From: Megaustenia siamemsis
Lineage: Eukaryota > Mollusca > Gastropoda > Stylommatophora > Ariophantidae
DNA length: 64,000 bases
Direction: 5' to 3'
Assembly (NCBI GenBank): GCA_032433765.1
Contig: JAVIAB010000156.1
Span: forward strand, 84,613,015 to 84,677,014
Below are positions 8,855-15,099 of this stretch, one piece after another. The stretch's first letter is position 1, and every line of letters starts with the position of its first letter. Made by a program: the position numbers and the translations under genes. The notes below the pieces were generated by a model, which had not been told where the DNA came from, did not search any database, and saw only the letters and a list, made by a program, of their open reading frames with translations.

Positions 8855-8868
8855 ACATAACCGATGTA
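8855..8868. other. right target-site duplication of SINE1 copy b
   Basis: acataaccgatgta, the partner of 8580-8593. Confidence 0.75.
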
Positions 8869-8951
8869 TTTCCTACGTCTTCTTCTAATAAAACTCAACA
8901 CAGACACACATATAATTTGACAAACAAACTATTGTAATCAACACACATTGG

Positions 8952-9370
8952 AAGTTATTATGGTTAGTTGAAGGTCCCGGTATCACTACAACCGAATTAA
9001 AATCCATATTTTCTCAACCGCCCGTGCCAGTGAAATCATCCGAATTAAAACTCATCTCATTGAAGGATCCAAACTAAGAATGGGAGCTGCAGTCCCCATC
9101 CTACCAGTTACAGCATACGCCAAAAGACGTAAGGCCAAGCGGCACCGAAAGTGAACGCAGTTGAACTGTCCTTCGTCATACGATGTCATCATTCATAGTT
9201 AACTGGAATATCGAAACACGATCCGGATGAAAACCACAGCTCACGGTGTGCACAGAGCACTAAACTCAGTAGCTCAGACATAAAGCCGAACTTGGACTAT
9301 GAGGAAACTGCAACAAGGAACACTTTTCAGATTGAGCCTCAATGGTTCCTGCTGCCATATTAACCGGAAG
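8952..9370. repeat. interspersed repeat of unknown family, copy 1 (about 420 bp)
   Basis: It matches 10860-11282 along its whole length in direct orientation. Shared landmarks in order are cggtatcacta/tgcaa, gaattaaaatccata, ctcaaccgcccgtgccagtg, cagtccccatc, cgccaaaagac, cacagctcacggtgtgcaca, atgaggaaactgcaacaagg and caatggttcctgc. Identity by eye is roughly 80 percent with small indels. There is no coding frame and no known domain. Copy 2 lies at the end of a retroposon-like insertion, so the repeat may be the 3' part of a longer element read on the minus strand. Confidence 0.85.
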
Positions 9371-9439
9371 TAATAGGAAGTTATGACATAACGAACATAA
9401 CAAAAACCTAAACTGCAAAGTTAAAATAAGTCCTGATTT
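9371..9439. other. short unassigned spacer
   Basis: AT-rich sequence between the 420-bp repeat and the pyrimidine-rich array. Nothing recognisable. Confidence 0.5.
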
Positions 9440-10147
9440 TATTGATTTCTTTCTCTCTATTTTTCCACTTCTATGATGTCCCAATGTTTCCTATTTTTAT
9501 CTTTTCACTTTTTTATGATGTCCCAATTTTTCCTTTTTTTATGATGTCCCAATTTTTCCTTTTTTTTAATGATGTCCCAATTTTTCCATTTTTATCTTTC
9601 CACTTCTATGATGTCACAATTTTTGCATTTTTATCTTTCCACATCTATGATATCCCATTTTTTCCCTTTCTATCTTTTCACTTTTTTATGATGTCCACAT
9701 TTTTCCATTTCTATCTTTCCACTTCTATGATGATCCATTTCTCCCTTTCTCTCTAATTTTGACTTCTAGGATGTACTGATTGCTCTATTTCTCTCTATTT
9801 TTTCCCTTCTCTGATGTATCAATTTCTCCCATTTTTCTCCATATTCCCACTTCTCTGATGTACCAATTTCTCCCATTTTTCTCCATCGTCCCACTTCTCT
9901 GATGAACCAATTTCTCCCATTTTTCTCCATCTTCCCACTTCTCTGATGTACCAATTTCTCCCATTTTTCTCCATCTTCCCACTTCTCTGATGTACCGATT
10001 TCTCCCATTTTTCTCCATCTTCCCACTTCTCTGATGTACCAATTTCTCCCATTTTTCTCCATCTTCCCACTTCTCTGATGTACCAATTTCTCCCATTTTT
10101 CTCCATCTTCCCACTTCTCTGATGTCCTACTTGCTCTCCTCTCTTTC
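9440..10147. repeat. 44-bp pyrimidine-rich minisatellite
   Basis: From about 9790 the unit is 44 bp (gatgtaccaatttctcccat plus a ttttctccatcttcccacttctct part; gatg at 9857, 9901 and 9945), six to seven clean copies. From 9440 to 9790 the same motif occurs in diverged and length-variable form (gatgtcccaatttttcc, ctttccacttctat). The plus strand is almost pure pyrimidine between the gatg boxes. Three overlapping minus-strand frames over 9766-10209 (REVGRWRKMGEIGTSEKWE-type repeats) arise because 44 is not a multiple of three and every frame cycles through the same codons. They are not genes. Confidence 0.93.
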
Positions 10148-10162
10148 CCTATAAATTGCCTG

Positions 10163-10176
10163 CACACACACACACA
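10163..10176. repeat. (CA)7 microsatellite
   Basis: Seven CA dinucleotides directly after tg, followed by diverged CA-rich sequence to about 10187. Confidence 0.9.
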
Positions 10177-10228
10177 TACAAACACGTATATACCAAACGC
10201 ATTATCCAAAGTTTATGCATCCCTCTTC

Positions 10229-10303
10229 CACCCACGCACACTCCCACATCCCCCCCCACGCACACTCCCACATCCACCCATGCACATTCCCACATCCACC
10301 CAC
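10229..10303. repeat. short C-rich tandem repeat (22-24 bp, three copies)
   Basis: Three units of cccacgcacactcccacatc type begin at about 10231, 10255 and 10278. They are separated by variable C runs, including eight C at about 10250-10257. The third copy has atgcacattccc in place of acgcacactccc. Confidence 0.85.
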
Positions 10304-10685
10304 CATACCCAGGATGTAACCTTGACCTCAGAGACAGAAACTCTTTGATTGACAAGCGCCAATCTTCATCAACAAGATCAACACATGGATCTGTCCTATC
10401 ATCACTAGTGGGGGCCTGTCTCCAGGGGCGTGTCTCACCCTGCCTTCATCAACATTCCGCTCACATCCTCAAACAGAAGAGTCAAGCCAGATTCTTACTG
10501 TCTCCGCTCCTGTCTCGATGTCTCTAATCGCCCAGGACAATCTACGAAATTGACAGAAGCACGAGCACAGGTTCCCTTCAGTTGTTTGTCACAACCCACA
10601 CGAACTGCGTACGTTGACCTTCTCACACATTTGTGGGAGGCTATGAATGAAAATTGTATTTGTCTAAGTTTTGATCTTCGTAAAG
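10304..10685. other. unassigned sequence with overlapping short open frames
   Basis: Plus-strand frames cover 10156-10527 (123 codons, the first half being the C-rich repeat) and 10430-10720 (96 codons), with a minus frame at 10495-10704. None shows a domain, signal peptide or membrane segment that I recognise, and their overlap argues against coding. The segment is more GC-rich than its surroundings. It could hold an exon of an unknown gene, but nothing supports one. Confidence 0.4.
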
Positions 10686-10843
10686 AGAACAAGATGGCAA
10701 GCAATCCGTGTGGATATTAAAATAATTGAATATGGATATAGCAAGTTTCCTATCACCAAGCTTGTTCAATCTATACACTGAGCAAATCGTTAAAAACATC
10801 TCAGAGATACCAGGCTAAACATTCATGGGAAGATAATCAAAAA
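10686..10843 (+). mobile_element. LINE-C, left part (RT fingers/palm), interrupted
   Basis: Plus-strand codons read WQAIRVDIKIIEYG (from 10695), then after a one-base shift LSPSLFNLYTEQIVKNISEIPG (from about 10756), and a further shift before the HGKI region. The LSPxLFNLY block is the conserved RT segment that lies upstream of the catalytic xADD box in LINEs. The copy is 5'-truncated. Its continuation is at 12066-12600, after a 1.2-kb insertion. Confidence 0.83.
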
Positions 10844-10859
10844 GGGTAGAGGTAAAGTT

Positions 10860-11282
10860 ATTGGTTATTGGTTATGGAAGGCCTCGGTATCACTGCAAGC
10901 GAATTAAAATCCATAATTGCTCAACCGCCCGTGCCAGTGGAATCATCGGAATTATAACTCATCTTCCAAACAAAGAAAGGTAACTGTAGTCCCCATCATA
11001 GCAGTCTCCGCACACGCCAAAAGACATAAGGCGAAACCGCACAGAAAGTGAACACAGCCAACTGTTCCCTGTCATACGATATCAGCATTCATCGTACACA
11101 ATTGGAGTATCGAAACATGATCAAAATGGATGAGACACACAGCTCACGGTGTGCACAGAGCACTTAACTCAGTAGCTCCTGCAACAAGCCGGACTTGGAA
11201 CATGAGGAAACTGCAACAAGGAACACTTTGCAGACATAGCCTTCAATGGTTCCTGCCGCCTATCCATCACATTGCCCGGAAG
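10860..11282. repeat. interspersed repeat of unknown family, copy 2 (about 420 bp)
   Basis: Direct copy of 8952-9370, with the same landmarks in the same order (cggtatcactgcaagc, ctcaaccgcccgtgccagtg, cacagctcacggtgtgcaca, atgaggaaactgcaacaagg). It starts next to ttattggttattggttat, which on the minus strand would be a short-repeat tail. The last shared bases are cccggaag at about 11282. The following sequence has no counterpart after copy 1, so copy 1 is truncated or copy 2 belongs to a longer element. Confidence 0.83.
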
Positions 11283-11829
11283 ATCATGTCCTCCTGAAAA
11301 TGATGATCGTCATAGTAAATGTATGGCGCTTGATGATGTTATGACATCGTGTTTAACTCCAACTCCGAACATACAAAACACAGTTCGTCTTCAGATTATC
11401 CCCGATGCACACCAAACGCAAGATCGCAAGATTAGCGCATGGTCGGTCTTGGGACACACGATGATCCAATATGATGACGTAGCACGCACAAAATGTCTGC
11501 GCCCATGTATTCATGATTACTCTAGTGAATGCAGTCTACAACGAACGAAACATGGTACAAACTTCCCAAAGACGCTGACTTGACTGACTTGACGGAGCCC
11601 ACCACATTAATGCGTTGTAACTTGTAAATAACTTGCGGCAAACATCTCCATCAAATGGTCACTGAACAGCACTTTGTGTGACGTAAAACGCAGATCAACA
11701 TTAGACGTTGGAAGGCGCATTCACAACACTTGAATTGTCAAAACGGAGCATTGCTGTGCGTGCAACGCCAATTCAATGGCGCAGATATAGAGTAAAGTAC
11801 GCGACTTGAATCGCCATCTTAGCACGCCA
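11283..11829. other. unassigned interior of the insertion in LINE-C
   Basis: It holds a 103-codon plus-strand frame (11272-11583) and part of a 164-codon minus-strand frame (11721-12215) that crosses the SINE2 and the LINE-C boundary, so the latter cannot be a gene. No domain is recognised. The tgacttgactgacttgacgg stretch at 11577-11596 is a short direct repeat. Confidence 0.4.
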
Positions 11830-12062
11830 GTTTCCGCCCATCCAGAAGTGCCGATATGAGGCGAAATTCCACACCTTCCCAGAGTACTACCCTGGTACCC
11901 ATTTCTGACAGCGGCTGGGTCGACCGCAGTGGGTTTTTTTTGTTTTTGTTTGCAACCACGAGTATAATTCACATTGTTTCCAGCGGGAATCGAACACGGG
12001 TTGTCCGAACGTCGGAAGCTCAATCGGGTGGTTTTCCCAACGAGGCTACCAAGGCCACCAGA
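11830..12062 (-). mobile_element. SINE2 (tRNA-derived), minus strand
   Basis: In reverse complement the head reads ctggtggccttggtagcctc with an A-box-like tggtagcctcgttgg (12037-12051), then gtgttcgattcccg, a clear B box (11984-11997). An A-rich stretch (complement of the T run at 11934-11948) and a body containing gacccagccgctg, gaaatgggtaccagg and tactctgggaagg follow. The left limit is uncertain; I place it near 11830. The tRNA head differs from SINE1, but both share an aaatgggtacc core. The B box is intact in this copy. Confidence 0.72.
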
Positions 12063-12065
12063 GAG

Positions 12066-12600
12066 AGATAACCAATAACCTAAGATATATTGATATACTG
12101 TTCTACTAGCAGAAAATCCTAAAGATCTACAATTACTTAATGAAATAAACATGACAAGCAAAAAATATGGACTAGATATGAATATCAAAATGACTAAAAC
12201 TATGATCATAAACAAAGAAAATACTCAAAACTTACAAGTGCATATCAAAATTGAAGGAATAGACCTGGAGACAGTTCAGGACTACAACTACCTTGGACAT
12301 ACTATAACCAGTGATGGAAAATGTACAAATGAAATAAACAAAAGAATAGGTATGGCAAAAAGTAATTTTAATGCCATGAAAAATATACTAACATCGAAAC
12401 AAATAAAACCAGGGCTAAAACTAAGAATAGCAAAATGTTATATCTTCTCAATATTCTTGTACGGTGCAGAAACATGGACATTAGACAGGAAAACAGAACA
12501 GAAAATTAATGCCTTTGAAATGCGGATTTGTTCAAGAATAGAAAGAATTGAATGGAAAGAAAGGAAAACAAACGATGACGTCTTAAAACAGCTGTCTGTC
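12066..12600 (+). mobile_element. LINE-C, right part (RT catalytic region to C-terminal part)
   Basis: It resumes at the RT catalytic box: NNLRY, then a two-base loss at the DD codons (gatatact where gatgatact is expected), then LLAENPKDLQ. An open frame 12151-12603 follows: MTSKKYGLDMNIKMTKTMII, DYNYLGHTITSDGKCTNE, IGMAKSNFNAMKNIL, YGAETWTLDRKTEQKINAFE and RIEWKERKTNDDVLKQL. The order is that of LINE ORF2 downstream of motif C. It differs from LINE-A in many residues, so it is a separate family. Homology stops at about 12600, where a 30-bp tandem repeat begins. The C-terminal FxGHxxR region is missing, so the 3' end was lost or replaced. Confidence 0.85.
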
Positions 12601-12830
12601 TAGTCTGTATAGTCAATGAAGATGATTTAATAGTCTGATTAGTCAATGAAGATGATTTAATAGTCTGTATAGTCAATGAAGATGATTTAATAGCCTGTAT
12701 AGTTAATGAAGATGATTTAATAGTCTGTATAGTCAATCAAGATGATTTAATAGTCTGTATAGTCAATGAAGATGATTTAATAGCCTGTATAGTCAATGAA
12801 GATGATTTAATAGCCTGTATAGTCAATGAA
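12601..12830. repeat. 30-bp tandem repeat, left block
   Basis: Monomers tagtctgtatagtcaatgaa plus gatgatttaa start exactly every 30 bp at 12601, 12631, 12661 and so on to 12811, giving 7.7 copies. Changes are single bases (tagcctg, agttaatg, atcaagat). The minus-strand frame 12506-12736 reads as a ten-residue repeat (TIKSSSLTIQ type) and is an artefact. The array is broken at 12831 by SINE1 copy c and continues after it. Confidence 0.95.
12820..12830. other. left target-site duplication of SINE1 copy c
   Basis: tagtcaatgaa is identical to 13094-13104. It is part of the 30-bp monomer. Confidence 0.75.
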
Positions 12831-13093
12831 GGGAGCCGCGATAGCTCGGTGATTAGAGTGAACTGGACTACAAAGGACAAGAGGTAGGGTTCGATCCCAA
12901 CCGACGACTTCCGGGTTCATCCAGCCTTAAATGGGTACCGATATTTTTCTGGGAAAGTAAAGCGGCACGGGAGTAATACTGACCACAGTACCCCACAAAT
13001 CATGTGCCGAAGGTCTGTAAAATGTATGGTCACTAACACCATATTCCATATATGCCACTTGGCGTGACGGGGGCTCTACTTTTTACTTTACTT
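12831..13093 (+). mobile_element. SINE1 copy c (tRNA-derived), inside the 30-bp array
   Basis: Full-length copy of about 263 bp. The head is gggagccgcgatagctcgg, with A box tagctcggtga at 12842-12852 and an intact B box ggttcgatcc at 12888-12897. The body has cttaaatgggtaccg, gaaagtaaagcgg, catgtgccgaaggtctgtaa and the end gccacttggcgtgacggg, then a tttact-rich tail. Perfect 11-bp TSDs (12820-12830 and 13094-13104) flank it. It is the best-preserved SINE1 here, especially in its internal promoter. Confidence 0.92.
12842..12897 (+). promoter_or_regulatory. internal Pol III promoter of SINE1 copy c (A and B boxes)
   Basis: The A box (tagctcggtga, 12842-12852) and B box (ggttcgatcc, 12888-12897) are spaced about 35 bases apart, as in tRNA genes and tRNA-derived SINEs. 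The B box matches the consensus GGTTCGANNCC. Transcription is possible from these boxes but cannot be shown from sequence. Confidence 0.65.
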
Positions 13094-13125
13094 TAGTCAA
13101 TGAATGTGATTTAATAGTTAATGAA
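13094..13125. repeat. 30-bp tandem repeat, middle remnant
   Basis: A single monomer lies between the SINE and the next insertion: tagtcaatgaa, tgtgatttaa, tagttaatgaa. Its start is the right TSD of SINE1 copy c (13094-13104). Its end (tagttaatgaa, 13115-13125) is the left TSD of LINE-B copy 3. Confidence 0.85.
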
Positions 13126-13579
13126 CGCCCGTGCGCTGCCGGGGTCCGAAAGGGGAGTAAAGAATAGCGGCGCTGTACTCTACCAGGCATGTTCGTAGGA
13201 GGCGAGAAAGGAAGGTTGGGCATGGGACTGGCTATCCCATACTGTAAAAAAATAAGCCGAAAAAACTTCAAAAAAATTATGGAAATGTACCAGTCAAATA
13301 CCAGTTGATAAAGAGATACAGCGAAGACATTGGCGCTGGATAGGACACACACTACGGAAGCCAACTGAGAGTATTACACAACAGGCCCTTTTTTGGAATC
13401 CCCAGGGGAAAAGACAAAGAGGAAGACCAAGGAATTCTTTGAAAAGACAGATTGAAGCAGAGATGAAGATGATGGGGAAGACATGGAGTGATCTTAGGAG
13501 AATGGCAAAAAACAGAACGACTTGGAAAGTGTTTGTTGAAGACCTATGCTCCACTGGGGACTAAAAAGGTAGAAGAAGA
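13126..13579 (+). mobile_element. LINE-B copy 3: short, internally deleted non-LTR element
   Basis: The right part (from about 13277) is LINE-B ORF2 C-terminus: QRRHWRWIGHTLRKPTES, FWNPQGKRQRGRPRNS, EAEMKMMGKTWSDLRRM and FVEDLCSTGD, then a stop and a gtagaagaag tail. One run from about 13315 to the stop is intact apart from the start. The left part (13126-13275: gccggggtccgaaag, ctaccaggcatgttcg, ggttgggcatgggactggc, tgtaaaaaaa) has no counterpart in the other two LINE-B copies. It may be the 5' end of the element joined to its 3' end by an internal deletion. TSDs tagttaatgaa (13115-13125) and tagtcaatgaa (13580-13590) enclose the whole 454 bp, so both parts arrived together. Confidence 0.8.
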
Positions 13580-13685
13580 TAGTCAATGAAGGTGATTTTA
13601 TAGGCTGTATGGTGAATGAAGGTGATCTTTAAGTCTATTTATTAAATAAAGGTGATGAAACAGTCTATGACGTGAAGAAAGGTAT
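13580..13685. repeat. 30-bp tandem repeat, diverged right block
   Basis: About 3.5 monomers continue the array after LINE-B copy 3 (tagtcaatgaaggtgatttt, atggtgaatgaaggtgatc, attaaataaaggtgatg, gacgtgaagaaaggta). They drift away from the consensus towards the right until no repeat is visible. The first 11 bases are the right TSD. Confidence 0.82.
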
Positions 13686-14516
13686 TACTCTGTCAGAACT
13701 CTCCTACCTTCTGATGAAATAATTGTTCTCTTGACGTCTATAAATATCACAGATGACGTCACAGAGATTACCCCCATACATATGTACATGCTATAAATAG
13801 TTGTGAAAAAGTTCTTCCTTATTTTCTCATCCCTTTCGTTTCCCAACAATAAAAGGGTCCGACCCCTAGCAACTCTCCGCTGTATTGACGATAAAGCTAG
13901 GTCAAAGGTTAATGCATCAAACTAGCCTCGTTCTGAATGTAATCATGAGCCAATAAAGCCAAGGCAGAAGCTATGACGCAGATGAGTTGCAGGAAACCAA
14001 TTAAACGAGCAAAAGAAGGACAAGAAAATATTGAACAAAGTATTTAGACCAAGAAGTATGTATTATCTTTATACTGTAAGCTGTTACTTTCCCATTAAAC
14101 GAATTTAAAAAATATATATATGTAAAGTAAAGCTAACTTGACTTATCGCTCCATTGATTAAAATGTATCTTCTCTTAGACTTGTATTATGTTGGTTTGAC
14201 AGTGTCCTCATTTCATTATTTAATTTAGCTTTTCCACTAAGCTTGTGATATTCTTAGACAAAGTTAATCCTGGTTCTGCTAAATCAACATTTTGAGAGAG
14301 TTGAATTAATCATGTTATGGCGTTAATTATGAGTGTTCCTTCTAGAGATCAATGTAATCTCCCTTATACTCTAATCTCAGATTTCCACAGCATTTGTTTC
14401 ATCTTTCAATTGCTCTACTTTCATCTGTCATAACTTATGCTCCTAAAAGCTAATTTAATCATTCGCGTCATGTACGTTAATCCTCTCACTCCCTTATCTT
14501 TTACTAAATTAACCTT
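13686..14516. other. unassigned AT-rich sequence before the gap
   Basis: About 830 bases with no recognisable gene or repeat. It contains a possible promoter-like pair (13754-13800, listed separately), an AATAAA-type hexamer at about 13847, and an AT run with tatatata near 14110-14121. A plus-strand frame at 14437 runs into the N gap and is meaningless. Confidence 0.5.
13754..13800 (+). promoter_or_regulatory. possible CRE and TATA-box pair
   Basis: A palindromic TGACGTCA (13754-13761) lies 30 bases upstream of ctataaatag (13791-13800). This spacing is seen in some animal promoters. No coding start or exon was found within the next 700 bases before the gap, and both motifs are short enough to occur by chance. 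Confidence 0.18.
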
Positions 14517-14616
14517 NNNNNNNNNNNNNNNNNNNNNNNNNNNNNNNNNNNNNNNNNNNNNNNNNNNNNNNNNNNNNNNNNNNNNNNNNNNNNNNNNNNN
14601 NNNNNNNNNNNNNNNN
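14517..14616. other. assembly gap (100 N)
   Basis: Exactly 100 N. A round number usually stands for a gap of unknown size. The sequence to the left is ordinary AT-rich DNA and the sequence to the right is satellite from its first base, so the true border of the satellite is not seen. Confidence 0.98.
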
Positions 14617-15099
14617 GGAACAGTCGAGTCTCGCTAGATGACACTTGTACGACGAGGAGCTTAAGGGACAGTCGAGTCTCGCTAGACGACACTTGTACGA
14701 CGAGGAGCTTAAGGAGCAGTCGAGTCTCGCTAGATGACACTTGTTCGAGGAGGAGCTTAAGGGAGCAGTCGAGTCTCGCTAGACGACAGTAGTACGAGGA
14801 GGAGCTTAAGGGATCAGTCGAGTCTCGCTAGATGACACTTGTACGAGGAGGAGCTTAAGGGAGCAGTCGAGTCTCGCTAGATGACACTTGTACGACGAGG
14901 AGCTTAAGGGAACAGTCGAGTCTCGCTAGATGACACTTGTACGAGGAGGAGCTTAAGGAAGCAGTCGAGTCTCGCTAGATGACACTTGTACGACGAGGAC
15001 TTAAGGGAGCAGTTGAGTCTGCTAGATGACACGTGTACGAGGAGGATCTTAAGGGAACAGTCGAGTCTCGCTAGATGACACTTGTATAAGGAGGAGCTT

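Larger units (their letters stand above)
10844..12065 (-). mobile_element. retroposon-like insertion splitting LINE-C (SINE2 head plus 420-bp repeat)
   Basis: The insertion lies between two halves of one LINE reading frame. The flanks agataatcaaaaa (10831-10843) and agataaccaataa (12066-12078) match at 11 of 13 positions. Joining the halves at this duplication recovers LINE codons for GKI, NNLRY and DDT, so the junction is well supported. Read on the minus strand, the insert begins with a tRNA-like head (SINE2, about 12062), passes through about 550 bp of unassigned sequence and ends in the 420-bp repeat plus an (aataacc)n-like tail. Whether this is one long element or two elements inserted in succession cannot be decided here. 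Confidence 0.6.

Noticed and set aside
9766..10209. Three overlapping minus-strand open frames of 147, 109 and 95 codons
   Set aside because: All are translations of the 44-bp pyrimidine-rich array in rotating frames; no start or domain supports any of them.
10156..10720. Host gene from the 123- and 96-codon frames
   Set aside because: The frames overlap, the first is half C-rich repeat, the second ends in LINE-C sequence, and neither shows a recognisable domain.
10863..12080. 13-bp inverted repeat ggttattggttat / ataaccaataacc as terminal inverted repeats of a DNA transposon
   Set aside because: The right copy lies partly in the LINE-C coding sequence (codons for NNLR), and the left is better read as a short-repeat retroposon tail. 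The TSD reading explains the junctions better.
11721..12215. 164-codon minus-strand frame with a hydrophobic start
   Set aside because: It crosses SINE2 and the LINE-C insertion junction, so it is a chance frame made of three unrelated pieces.
14437..14740. Open frames across the N gap
   Set aside because: They are translated through unknown bases and into the satellite.
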